64,000 nucleotides of DNA, taken from contig PEDN01001376.1 of assembly GCA_003864495.1 (NCBI GenBank), positions 62,001-126,000 on the forward strand, written 5' to 3'. Origin of the DNA: Nemopilema nomurai. Its lineage: Eukaryota; Cnidaria; Scyphozoa; Rhizostomeae; Rhizostomatidae. The position numbers were made by a program, and so were the translations under genes. Shown piece by piece: positions 1 to 9,900 of the stretch. The number at the start of each line of letters is the position of its first letter. Positions within the stretch are counted from its first letter, which is position 1. The notes beneath the pieces were generated by a model that worked only from the letters and a program-made list of their open reading frames with translations, did no database searches and was not told the origin of the DNA.

Positions 1-160
1 AAGATTCGTAGGCCAAGATGTCGTACACCAAGATGTCATATATAAAGATGCCATAGGCCAAGATGTCGTACAGCAAGATGTCGTATAGCAAGATGTCTTA
101 GGCCAAGATGTTATATGTGAAGATGTTGTATGCGAAGATGTCGTATGCAAAGATGTCGGT
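1..160. repeat. Degenerate 15-bp minisatellite, copy 1 tail
   Basis: Diverged units of the form gccaagatgtcgta, with variants containing tatag, tgcga and acacc, run from the window start to about 155. This is the end of the array seen complete at 6072-6530. The right edge is the shared sequence gtcggtaggtctccaccacc, identical in all three copies. Confidence 0.8.
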
Positions 161-1237
161 AGGTCTCCACCACCTGAGCTGATACAGGAAGCCGAGCTGC
201 TAACCCGCCCATGAAATGTTTTGCACAGTTACTTTGGCGGACCAGATATTTTCTTGCTCTAATTGACTAGTGTTCGCAATACCACCAAAGCTGACTGCGT
301 TATTTCAAAACTCCCTACTACACTATCTTTTCTATTAACGGTTGTCCATACCTAGTTGACAAATGACCATTCGTTCATGGAATTCTGCCTCAAGGGCTCA
401 AGGGACAAAGTAATATGAGATAGAAAAAGCGGAATTAGTTTCTGCATACTTAAGGTTACGGTAAACTTTTTCAACACGAAATTTGGTTTTTTTTCTTAAA
501 AGCCAAACTGTTCATGAAATATGGGTAAACTATATATCATTCGATGTGCAGCCAGATCAAAGTTATGGTAAGTAATGTTTAATGATATTTTCCAAGCGAA
601 TTTGTTGTTTAAAAGGTGTACCACCTTCAAAAGCTATTTTGTACCCTTGCATTTGTGGTAACGCAATCTGACTTATACCAGAAGGAAGTGCAGATCCTAA
701 GCTACCAAAGAATGTTTCAGATTTTTTAAATCCCTCCCCTTCTTGAAACTATTCCCTGTCGAAAATTGGCAAACAATTTGTCCACCCTCCCGCAGCTGTA
801 TTTGGGTGTTAAATACGGACCACAGTAAATAAAAATTTTGAGACACTTTGTTTGCCAAACGTCTGCCCTGGCCGTGTGCAAATCTTCGAGCCATTAGATT
901 GGTTCCTTGGGTACAAAATATTTTGTTGTTGTACCTGTATGTAGAGGAATTTCGAGTCCGGAGAAAACGGGATTTTGCTAATCGCACTTGCGATGATACA
1001 CATCGGGATCATGTTACCAACAATGTAATCCGGGTCAAGTAGCTTAGGTTTGAAGATCAATTACCGTCTTTAAAAGACAACAACCCATGGGTGCAGAACA
1101 ATGATAATCGGCTTAACCTTTTGATTTAATTATCAATGTTCTTTTTGATTAACCTTAAATAAGTCAGTATTATCGAGCCAAGTATTCGAACTTGATTTCG
1201 CTGACGGGAAAGACACAATAAGATAGGAGCAAGAAAA
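161..1237. other. Upstream region of transporter copy 1, no gene seen
   Basis: I see no convincing coding sequence here. The block is conserved in all three copies (6527-7604 and 12816-13798). A donor-like ATGGTAAGT at about 564-572 could end a 5' UTR exon of the transporter, but copy 3 has GAAAGT there, and I find no strong acceptor before the ATG at 1238. Promoter elements are not obvious. Short open frames at 697-1060 on both strands overlap each other and lack family features. Confidence 0.4.
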
Positions 1238-2572
1238 ATGGAAGCAAAACTTCAGTTGCAAGAAGATGGTTTTGGAAAATTTCAAATTTTCGCCATGGTA
1301 ATGATGTGGATTGGCTATTTCTCATACTCCTCTACCACAAGCCTTCTCGCCATACTGGAGCCATACCTTCGCTGCAAATGGAATTTGAGTTTCATGTCTG
1401 CAGCTTGGATTGTTTTGCCTGAAAGTATAGTGAAGATTGCAGGATCAGTTCTGCTTGGAAAACTGTCCGATAAGTATGGCAGACGCAAAATGTTAATCTT
1501 AGCATTCCTCTTGAACTCGTACTTGACTTTGCTTTTTTCGCTGTCATCAAGTTTAATTCTTTTGTCGATGATACGAGGGGCTATTGGCCTGGTTTCATCA
1601 AGTTCATTGATACTATTCACATACACCATGGAGATTTTGCCGGTATCTAAACGAAGATATATTTCATTTTTTGAAGCAGTAACATTTGCTGGTTGTGCGT
1701 ACGGGAATTTAGTTGGTATGGAGTCGTTGAAGTATTTGAATTGGCGATGGTTTGATAGGTTTGGCGAAACATTGCCATTGGCAATATCTGCCTTTGCAGT
1801 GCTATCTTTACCAGAGCCTCCAAGATATCTGATGGCGGTTGGACGATGGAGCGAAGCCAAGGACACTCTTCGAAGGATTGCCAAAATGAATGGAGTTGAA
1901 TATGGGTACGTGCAAGTTCCAGACCGGGATTGCACAACAGAAGAGCCGGAAAAAGATGACGCTAGTTCTCAAGAACAACTTCCAAAGTTTGAAATAATCA
2001 AAAGAGTTGCATTACTTTCCTTACTACGATTTTGCGGACATGCAATATCTGCCACTGTGCGATATGGATCGATGCAATTTGGGGAAAACTCTGATGTTGT
2101 TATTTGTAGGAAATGTGCTGAAAGCATGACATACAAATATCGCTGGGCTGTGGACATTGCTAATTTATTTTCAGTGCCAACATCTTATCTGTTATATTCA
2201 AGATTTACAAGGAAGCAAACAGCAGGAATATTGCTAACAAGCATCTGTGCCATTCTTGTTTCCTTTTACTGGCCATTGCGTGGTTGGCTTCTTTTTGCTA
2301 CAATATCTTTTGCTGTAGTTGCCTCTACGACTTTCAAGAACTTCCTCAGTGTTTACAGTGCAGAGCTTCTTCCAACTTCAATCAGAGCCAGTGGAAGTGG
2401 TGTTGCGAGTTCGTTTAGCCAACTCGGAAACCTGTTTGGGCAGTTTGTTGCCCTTTATCTCTATCATGTCAGTAGCAGCCTTTCCTTCGGTATTCTACAT
2501 GTGCTGACAGGATGCTGTCTATTAGCTATACTTGCTTGTTTTGTCGAGACCAAATATGATGAATTGATGTAG
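1238..2572 (+). CDS. Major facilitator transporter, SV2/SVOP-like, intact copy
   Basis: This is a single-exon frame of 444 residues starting at an ATG in good context (aaaaATGG). It is a polytopic membrane protein. Residues 74-86 (GKLSDKYGRRKML) form the loop 2-3 signature of the major facilitator superfamily, and RGAIGL near 113 fits the TM4 motif. PEPPRYLMAVGRWSEAKDTL near 193 matches the central-loop signature of sugar/organic-ion and SV2/SVOP transporters. The C-terminal VETKYDEL resembles the family's ETKG motif, and the N-terminal EDGFGKFQ is where SVOP proteins enter TM1. The substrate is unknown. It is shorter than vertebrate SVOP (about 550 residues), mainly at the termini and loops. 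An intronless gene beside an intron-rich one could be a retrocopy, which is inference. A second, damaged copy lies at 7605. Confidence 0.85.
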   Translation: MEAKLQLQEDGFGKFQIFAMVMMWIGYFSYSSTTSLLAILEPYLRCKWNLSFMSAAWIVLPESIVKIAGSVLLGKLSDKYGRRKMLILAFLLNSYLTLLFSLSSSLILLSMIRGAIGLVSSSSLILFTYTMEILPVSKRRYISFFEAVTFAGCAYGNLVGMESLKYLNWRWFDRFGETLPLAISAFAVLSLPEPPRYLMAVGRWSEAKDTLRRIAKMNGVEYGYVQVPDRDCTTEEPEKDDASSQEQLPKFEIIKRVALLSLLRFCGHAISATVRYGSMQFGENSDVVICRKCAESMTYKYRWAVDIANLFSVPTSYLLYSRFTRKQTAGILLTSICAILVSFYWPLRGWLLFATISFAVVASTTFKNFLSVYSAELLPTSIRASGSGVASSFSQLGNLFGQFVALYLYHVSSSLSFGILHVLTGCCLLAILACFVETKYDELM

Positions 2573-3571
2573 TCTCAAGCATCTAATTTATTCTTTATAA
2601 TTCATTGAATGGCAAGCGCCAACACGTAGAAGATGTTGCGAAATCGGATCCCTAGAGTTCTATTTTTTTCAACAACCAGCCGTCGCTCATGCAATGTATT
2701 TTTAAATCGGGGCCTTACGTTCGTTGATTGACTTTAAGGCGGCACCCGCTCGGTAGTTAAGCATTTATTTCGGGGCTTTAAACTTTTCATCCTAATTGTT
2801 TATTAATCTATTTCATAGTTGATTCATATTTATCCCAGATAAAGTTGAAATATACTGCTGGTTTGTCTAATCTATCTGCAATCTATTTACATAATGATCT
2901 TCATGTCAACGGCCGCTATCAACATTACCCACTCCACTAATGTCAAGCATTTCAGAAAGAGGATGCACAATTACCCCTTTGTTACAATTCAGCAAATACT
3001 AGTTTGTTACAGTCTCAAATCAACAGAGACGAGAAAGGTTCTATGTTATGTGGCTGATGGAATGTATCATTACGTCTATGTCGGGTTTGATATAGTGTCA
3101 TTGCCAAGCAACGGTCTCCGTTTCAAAGAGTCGTTTGAAACAGTTCCCATTCTACAATCTCTGCCAAAAGTCTTGGAACACTTGCCCTAATTTACGCAAC
3201 GTTGCCACATCCCCTCGCCCCGCAAACAATGTTGTGTAGCGCAAAAGTGAATAATCCTGATAACAAAAATTAAGTATGCTCATGTACCTATGCCCTTCCT
3301 CTAAAGATTCAACATTGTTTAAGGGGGCAAGGGGATTGCAGCTACCAAGGAGAGACGGAAATAGAACGGGGGTCGCAAAATCAAAAAAATCTCACGGTGT
3401 TCCAACTACTTTTGGCAGAGATTGTAGACCTTTCTAAACCATCACAAAGTGGTTGAACTATGATATTTCTTTGAATGTTGAGAATGATGAAAATTCGGTC
3501 AAATAAATTTGAAACTCGAAAGGTTGACTTCCCCTGAAACTTTAAACGTCCACCAAGGTTGACTCCCCATC
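2573..3571. other. Region between transporter and integrase-type element
   Basis: This interval has no gene I recognise. It contains the fold-back repeat at 3151-3428. The frame at 2894-3190 overlaps the left arm of that repeat and differs in copy 2 by indels, so I do not call it. No clear AATAAA lies close to the transporter stop. Confidence 0.4.
3151..3428. repeat. Fold-back (imperfect inverted repeat)
   Basis: The left arm 3151-3234 reads tctacaatctctgccaaaag through ccgcaaacaatgttg. The right arm 3310-3428 is its reverse complement in two well-matched blocks: the outer ctacaatctctgccaaaagt with ttggaaca, and the inner ccccttgccc with aaacaatgttg. A non-matching spacer sits between the blocks, and a loop of about 75 bases separates the arms. 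A copy is present near 9510-9755. It resembles a fold-back or MITE remnant; no target duplication was identified. Confidence 0.6.
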
Positions 3572-3769
3572 TATGGCACGCCAAACCCGTCAAAAGTATT
3601 CAGAATTGTTGTTGACTGTTGAAATTTGGTTGTTTAGTTCCTGAGATTTGTTTTCTATTACTATGCTTAGTTTTTGTAATCCGAATTTGTGATTGCCAAA
3701 TTTTCAAATTCTGATGTCGAATTTCCAAATTATCCGAACGAGGCTGCGTGCAAAACTGAAGGGAGGGCA

Positions 3770-4455
3770 CACTGGACGACTTTTATAGATCCTTGCTATC
3801 GCTCTTGCAAGGGATCGAACATGCTTTTGAAACAAGAGATGTTAACTGTATAGAATTTGGCGAAAGACAGTTGCAAATTTTCCAAATAACTTCTGCTTTC
3901 GTCAGTGAGCTCACCCAAAATGGTCACAATCAATTTGCAAACACATTGGAACAACTCGCCTTTAAGCTCACCTTTCATTACCAAATCATGGATAACATTA
4001 TTGAAAACAACCAGACTCAGACTCGGAATTACGTGAATCTTCAAAAAGAAAATTCAACTGGTGGAAGGCCACGCTTTAAGAAGACACAGCAGATGTTTCG
4101 TCTCTGAAGGAATTTGGTTTTCTTGGGTTTCCATTGCCCTAATCCTTGGAGTAAGTGAAAGTGCATTGAGAAGAAGACGTAATGAATTTGGCATTTCATT
4201 TGATGACAGTGCTAGTTAGACACTGTTATTAAAAAATTTTAGAAAAACTCCAAATGCTGGCTGGTGCAACTTTAGTGATGGGAGTCCTCGCGCCAAAGGA
4301 TTCTGGAGTCAACGTGCTAGAATGTGTGTGCTAGCCTATCCATTGTAGATGAATGGGGAATAGCAATAAGGAAACGATTCAGAATAAACAGAAGGTCCCA
4401 ACTATTTATGGCATATTGACGGCCTAAAAGCTGGTACTGGTGCATAAGGCAACGA
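3770..4455 (+). pseudogene. Integrase-type (DDE) transposase fragment with HTH, frameshifted
   Basis: A frame reading SLLQGIEHAFETRD through GRPRF is the helical N-terminus common in invertebrate integrase-like transposases. After one-base shifts near 4080 and 4112 the reading continues as a helix-turn-helix (VSIALILGVSESALRRRR), with a stop at about 4219. About 180 bases further on, another frame reads GPNYLWHIDG at about 4396-4425; WHIDG carries the first acidic residue of the integrase core. Stops follow at once, and the other two catalytic residues are absent. The source family is inferred from remembered motif patterns. The start is unclear; the copy at 10100-10800 has different indels. 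Confidence 0.6.
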
Positions 4456-4502
4456 TGAGGTACCAGGTCGGTAACTGGATGCATAATTGCCAAAAGTAGG
4501 TC

Positions 4503-4862
4503 TTACAGGCCTGTTGTAAGGCCCTTGATATCTCGCTGGAACTGCTCGGGCCCTGCTGGTGCACCACCGCCACTGGTCGCATTATTCATCACGAACTCCT
4601 TTTCTCGAAACAATGTAGTAACTTCATCTTCCACTGATGTTGGTCGTGGCACAGATTCGTGGGCTTGGCGTCCTTCAGAAGCCAGTGAATTGTACTCAGC
4701 AATACGTTGGCAGCAGACATGACGAAGGAAGGACGCGAACAACAACAACGTGGCTGCAGCCTCCTTGTAGAGGAATGTGTAGCCTCGTTGTGCGAGCAGA
4801 GATTTGAAAATCTGATAATCAGACTCTGAAATTTTTACAATCAAAATCTGAAAATTTGACAA
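4503..4862 (-). pseudogene. Minus-strand frame inside the transposon, function unknown
   Basis: The frame gives up to about 119 residues, of which only the part from about 4810 downward (LAQRGYTFLYKEAA onward) looks protein-like; the first part is translated subterminal repeat. It has Ala/Leu-rich helical segments, then a polar stretch ending in stop. A one-base shift near the end opens a Pro/Tyr/Arg-rich tail (RYQGPYNRPVRPTFGNY) up to about 4390. That tail resembles the low-complexity ends of accessory proteins of mobile elements. Copy 2 (10838-11197) differs by small indels. I do not recognise a family. Confidence 0.35.
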
Positions 4863-5063
4863 TCAGAATTCAAAAATTTGACAATCAGAATGTGAAAATT
4901 TGACAAACAGAATTTGAAAATTTGACAGTCAGAATTTGACAATTACTAATTTTGATGACAAAAACTATGTATTTTAACAACAAACAAATTTCAGGAACTT
5001 AACAACCAAATTTCAACAGTCAACAACAATTTTGATTACTTTTGACGGGTTTGGCGTGCCATA

Positions 5064-5739
5064 CCTATCTCAATCGTCTTGAATGAACAGAATTGTGTCT
5101 GTTTTTGTGACCTGAAGTTTTTATTCGTTAGTTCAAATTGTGACGTTCTTTTGGACAACCGCAGATCGGAGAAACTTTCTGCTTTGATAATGTAATTTGC
5201 TTTGAATTTTTTCTTTTGAAATCCGACTAAGGTTGCAGTTTAAAGAGGTAAGCAAGGTCACGGCATTTCTAATCGCACGCATCGAACATAGTCAAGAGCT
5301 AGAATAAATAGAAAGAAAACCATTGTGGCACCATGTAGAACTTAAAAATCGATGCCACCATCTGGCTAACGCACCAAGGATTCGGTAACATCCCATACAG
5401 TCATATCTTTACACCCAATGCGGACTGCCTATGAATCCTAGATTATTATTTCGTTGTAATCTGATATGAGTAAGTTAAATTGCTAAAGACAATCTGGCTG
5501 TATCCGTTTAATTCATTATTGCGCAATCAGTTTCAATTAATCCCGTCCCTGATATTCACCCTGATGTTGAACACACATCACTATTCAACCCGATGAATGT
5601 TCAGATTGAAAATAATTTTGAGGTATTCTTTTTTAACTCTCTTTTGAGAATCAATGAAAATGACAGTTTATGAACCTTTAACGATATCTTGGAAGTTGAA
5701 ACTTGAATTTTTATTACTTAAAGACTTTTTAAAACTTAC
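5064..5739. other. Unannotated part of the tandem unit
   Basis: AT-rich sequence with no recognisable gene, RNA or repeat structure in about 680 bases. It is conserved in copy 2 at 11399-12060 with only a few indels. Confidence 0.4.
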
Positions 5740-5982
5740 TTGTCTTAGCAAAAATGTCACGGTTTTAAAAAGCGCCGCCCTCATCAGAGTGCCACCTCCG
5801 AATAAGTGCCCCATCAAAAGTGCCCCTGGGAGAGCCGACCTTCGTGGAGTACGGTGCTTTGCAAGAGGGAACAATGCAGCAAGGGTGGCAGATTTAATCA
5901 ATTCTCCAAGTATTGCAAGGACAAGAGGCAGGAGAAATTCAAGCCCTAATGAAAGCAAAAGGAAAGGAAGAAAGTTATTCAT
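5740..5982 (-). CDS. Hypothetical secreted or membrane small protein (possible first coding exon)
   Basis: ATG at 5982 opens a strongly hydrophobic start ([16 protein letters not shown]) followed by a further hydrophobic helix, a dibasic patch (KHRTPRRS) and a Gly/Leu-rich segment. At 5740 a good donor (CAA followed by GTAAGT) ends an 81-residue exon in phase 0; read through, the frame stops at 5668. Bases before the ATG (ggttttcag) could be an acceptor. No family is recognised. Copy 2 (12318 downward) has one extra base that shifts the frame to a stop at 12100 and a weakened donor (GTAATT), which argues against strong constraint there. It may be a chance frame. Confidence 0.3.
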
Positions 5983-6071
5983 TTTCTGAAAACCGACGCC
6001 AGCTCTGATTCGTCTGAAGAAGACAAAGTATATGCAATGAATGTTACGAACAAGCCAACGATGTCTTCTTT

Positions 6072-6530
6072 CAAGATGCCATAGGCCAAGATGCCATAGG
6101 CCAAGATGCCATAGGCCAAGATGCCATAGGCCAAGATGCCATAGGCCAAGATGCCATAGGCCAAGATGCCATAGGCCAAGATGCCAAGATGCCATAGGCC
6201 AAGATGTTGGCCAATATGTCGTAGGACAAGATGTCGTATACCAAGATGCCATAGGCCAAGATGTGCTATATTAAGATGTCATATATCAAGATGTATATCA
6301 AGACGTCATAGGCCAAGATGTCGTATACATATATCAAGATGTCGTAGGCTAAGATGCCATAGGCCAAGTTGTCGTAGGCCAAGATGTCGTACACCAAGAT
6401 GTCATATATAAAGATGCCATAGGCCAAGATGTCGTACAGCAAGATGTCGTATAGCAAGATGTCTTAGGCCAAGATGTTATAGGTGAAGATGTTGTATGCG
6501 AAGATGTCGTATGCAAAGATGTCGGTAGGT
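6072..6530. repeat. 15-bp minisatellite (ccaagatgccatagg)
   Basis: About seven perfect 15-bp units (6072-6182) are followed by about 340 bases of diverged units with tgtcgta, tatacca and tatatca variants. The unit length is divisible by three and it has no stops in several frames, so both strands give long artificial frames (for example repeated HRPRC or AYGIL). These are not genes. The array recurs at 12408-12815 and ends at position 155 in copy 1. Confidence 0.9.
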
Positions 6531-7604
6531 CTCCACCACCTGAGCTGATACAGCAAGCCGAGCTGCTAACCCGCCCATGAAATGTTTTGCACAGTTACTT
6601 TGGCGGACCAGATATTTTCTTGCTCTAATTGACTAGTGTTCGCAATACCACCAAAGCTGACTGCGTTATTTCAAAACTCCCTACTACACTATCTTTTCTA
6701 TTAACGGTTGTCCATACCTAGTTGACAAATGACCATTCGTTCATGGAATTCTGCCTCAAGGGCTCAAGGGACAAAGTAATATGAGCTAGAAAAAGCGGAA
6801 TTAGTTTCTGCATACTTAAGGTTACGGTAAACTTTTTCAACACGAAATTTGGTTTTTTCTTCTTAAAAGCCAAACTGTTCATGAAATATGGGTAAACTAT
6901 ATATCATTCGATGTGCAGCCAGATCAAAGTTATGGTAAGTAATGTTTAATGATATTTTCCAAGCGAATTTGTTGTTTAAAAGTGTGTACCACCTTCAAAA
7001 GCTATTTTGTACCCTTGCATTTGTGGTAACGCAATCTGACTTATACCAGAAGGAAGTGCAGATCCTAAGCAAAAGAAGTTTCAGATTTTTTAAATCCCTC
7101 CCCTTCTTGAAACTATTCCCTGTCGAAAATTGGCAAACAATTTGTCCACCCTCCCGCAGCTGTATTTGGGTGTTAAATACGGACCACAGTAAATAAAAAA
7201 TGTTGAGACACTTTGTTTCCCCAACGTCTGCCCTGGCCGTGTGCAAATCTTGCGAGCATTAGATTGGTTCCTTGGGTACAAAATATTTTGTTGTTGTACC
7301 TGTATGTAGAGGAATTTCGAGTCCGGAGAAAACGGGATTTTGCTAATCGCACTTGCGATGATACACATCGGGATCATGTTACCAACAATGTAATCCGGGT
7401 CAAGTAGCTAGGTTTGAAGATCAATTACCGTCTTTAAATAGGCACAACAACCCATGGGTGCAGAACAATGATAATCGGCTTAACCTTTTGATTTAATTAT
7501 CAATGTCCTTTTTGATTAACCTTAAATAAGTCAGTATTATCGAGCCAAGTATTCGAACTTGATTTCGCTGACGGGAAGGACACAATAAGATAGGAGGTAG
7601 AAAA
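6531..7604. other. Upstream region of transporter copy 2
   Basis: This is the second copy of the block at 161-1237, with scattered one- to five-base indels. No gene seen. The sequence just before the ATG differs from copy 1 (aggaggtag versus aggagcaag). Confidence 0.4.
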
Positions 7605-8933
7605 ATGGAAGCAAAACTTCAGTTGCAAGAAGATGGTTTTGGAAAATTTCAAATTTTCGCCATGGTAATGATGTGGATTGGCTATTTCTCATACTCCTCT
7701 ACCACAAGCCTTCTCGCCATACTGGAGCCATACCTTCGCTGCAAATGGAATTTGAGTTTCATGTCTGCAGCTTGGATTGTTTTGCCTGAAAGTATAGTGA
7801 AGATTGCAGGATCAGTTCTGCTTGGAAAACTGTCCGATAAGTATGGCAGACGCAAAATGTTAATCTTAGCATTCCTCTTGAACTCGTACTTGACTTTGCT
7901 TTTTTCGCTGTCATCAAGTTTAATTCTTTTGTCGATGATACGAGGGGCTATTGGCCTGGTTTCATCAAGTTCATTGATACTATTCACATACACCATGGAG
8001 ATTTTGCCGGTATCTAAACGAAGATATATTTCATTTTTTGAAGCAGTAACATTTGCTGGTTGTGCGTACGGGAATTTAGTTGGTATGGAGTCGTTGAAGT
8101 ATTTGAATTGGCGATGGTTTGATAGGTTTGGCGAAACATTGCCATTGGCAATATCTGCCTTTGCAGTGCTATCTTTACCAGAGCCTCCAAGATATCTGAT
8201 GGCGGTTGGACGATGGAGCGAAGCCAAGGACACTCTTCGAAGGATTGCCAAAATGAATGGAGTTGAATATGGGTACGTGCAAGTTCCAGACCGGGATTGC
8301 ACAACAGAAGAGCCGGAAAATAATGACGCTAGTTCTCAAGAACAACTTCCAAAGTTTGAAATAATCAAAAGAGTTGCATTACTTTCCTTACTACGATTTT
8401 GCGGACATGCAATATCTGCCACTGTGCGATATGGATCGATGCAATTTGGGGAAAACTCTGATGTTGTTATTTGTAGGAAATGTGCTGAAAGCATGACATA
8501 CAAATATCGCTGGGCTGTGGACATTGCTAATTTATTTTCAGTGCCAACATCTTATCTGTTATATTCAAGATTTACAAGGAAGCAAACAGCAGGAATATTG
8601 CTAACAAGCATCTGTGCCATTCTTGTTTCCTTTTACTGGCCATTGCGTGGTTGGCTTCTTTTTGCTACAATATCTTTTGCTGTAGTTGCCTCTACGACTT
8701 TCAAGAACTTCCTCAGTGTTTACAGTGCAGAGCTTCTTCCAACTTCAATCAGAGCCAGTGGAAGTGGTGTTGCGAGTTCGTTTAGCCAACTCGGAAACCT
8801 GTTTGGCAGTTTGTTGCCCTTTATCTCTATCATGTCAGTAGCAGCCTTTCCTTCGGTATTCTACATGTGCTGACAGGATGCTGTCTATTAGCTATACTTG
8901 CTTGTTTTGTCGAGATATGATGAATTGATGTAG
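7605..8933 (+). pseudogene. Major facilitator transporter, SVOP-like, frameshifted copy 2
   Basis: It matches the 1238-2572 gene almost base for base, including the MFS loop motif and the central PEPPRYL segment. One G is missing near 8806 (tttggcagttt against tttgggcagttt), which throws the last two membrane helices out of frame. The shifted frame stops at 8873 after 422 residues. A further five-base loss lies at about 8914 (gagatatg versus gagaccaaatatg), so the original stop at 8931-8933 is back in register. Substitutions are very few (KDD to NND near residue 241). It is either a recent pseudogene or a consensus error in a real duplicate. Confidence 0.8.
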
Positions 8934-9900
8934 TCTCAAGCATCTAATTTATTCTTTATAATTCATTGAATGGCAAGCGCCAACACGTAGAAGATGTTGC
9001 GAAATCGGATCCCTAGAGTTCTATTTTTTTCAACAACCAGCCGTCGCTCATGCAATGTATTTTTAAAGGGGCTTACGTTCGTTGATTGACTTTAAGGGCA
9101 CCCGCTCGGTAGTTTAGCATTTATTTCGGGGCTTTAAACTTTTCATCCTAATTGTTTATTAATCTATTTCAAGTTGATTCATATTTATCCCAGATAAAGT
9201 TGAAATATACTGCTGGTTTGTCTAATCTATCTGCAATCTATTTTACATAATGATCTTCATGTCAACGGCCGCTATCAACATTACCCACTCCACTAATGTC
9301 AAGCATTTCAGAAAGAGGATGCACACCCCCCAAGCAAATAAAGTACTTTGTTACAGTCTCAAATCAACAGAGACGAGAAAGGTTTATGTTATGTGGCTGA
9401 TGGAATGTATCATTACGTCTATGTCGGGTTTGATATAGTATCATTGCCAAGCAATGGTCTCCGTTTCAAAGAGTCGTTTGAAACAGTTCCCATTCTACAA
9501 TCTCTGCCAAAAGTCTTGGAACACTTGCCCTAATTTACGCAACGTTGCCACATCCCCTCGCCCCGCAAACAATGTTGTGTAGCGCAAAAGTGAATAATGA
9601 TAAAAAAATTAAGTATGCTCATGTACCTATGCCCTTCCTCTAAAGATTCAACATTGTTTAAGGGGGCAAGGGGATTGCAGCTACCAAGGAGAGACGGAAA
9701 TAGAACGGGTCGCAAAATCAAAAAAATCTCACGGTGTTCCAACTACTTTTGGCAGAGATTGTAGACCTTTCTAAACCATCACAAAGTGGTTGAACTATGA
9801 TATTTCTTGAATGTTGAGAATGATGAAAATTCGGAAAATAAATTTGAAACTCGAAAGGTTGACTTCCCTTAAACTTTAAACGTCCACTGACTCCCCCATC
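8934..9900. other. Copy 2 of the transporter to transposon interval
   Basis: Second copy of 2573-3571, with several short deletions. It includes the fold-back at about 9510-9755. No gene seen. Confidence 0.4.

Larger units (their letters stand above)
3572..5063. mobile_element. Defective DNA transposon with long inverted ends and integrase-core fragment
   Basis: The element is bounded by the inverted ends tatggcacgccaaacccgtc (3572) and its complement ending at 5063. Similarity continues inward about 120 bases on each side (gttgttgactgttgaaattt and beyond), followed by subterminal runs of short caaattttg/ctgattgt-type repeats at about 4800-4960. Inside lie a plus-strand helix-turn-helix/integrase fragment and a minus-strand frame. 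A TA at each edge may be the target duplication, but this is unsure. The element sits inside the 6.3-kb unit and is repeated at 9901-11398. The catalytic region is largely missing, so it could move only if supplied in trans. Confidence 0.7.

Noticed and set aside
1315..1937. 206-residue and 96-residue minus-strand frames
   Set aside because: Antisense shadows of the transporter gene; repeated identically in copy 2.
2894..3190. 98-codon plus-strand frame downstream of the transporter
   Set aside because: Its end is the left arm of the fold-back, and the frame is broken by indels in copy 2.
6041..6457. Cys/Arg-rich protein of repeated HRPRC or AYGIL peptides
   Set aside because: All frames follow the 15-bp minisatellite period; no start or splice context and no conservation outside the repeat.
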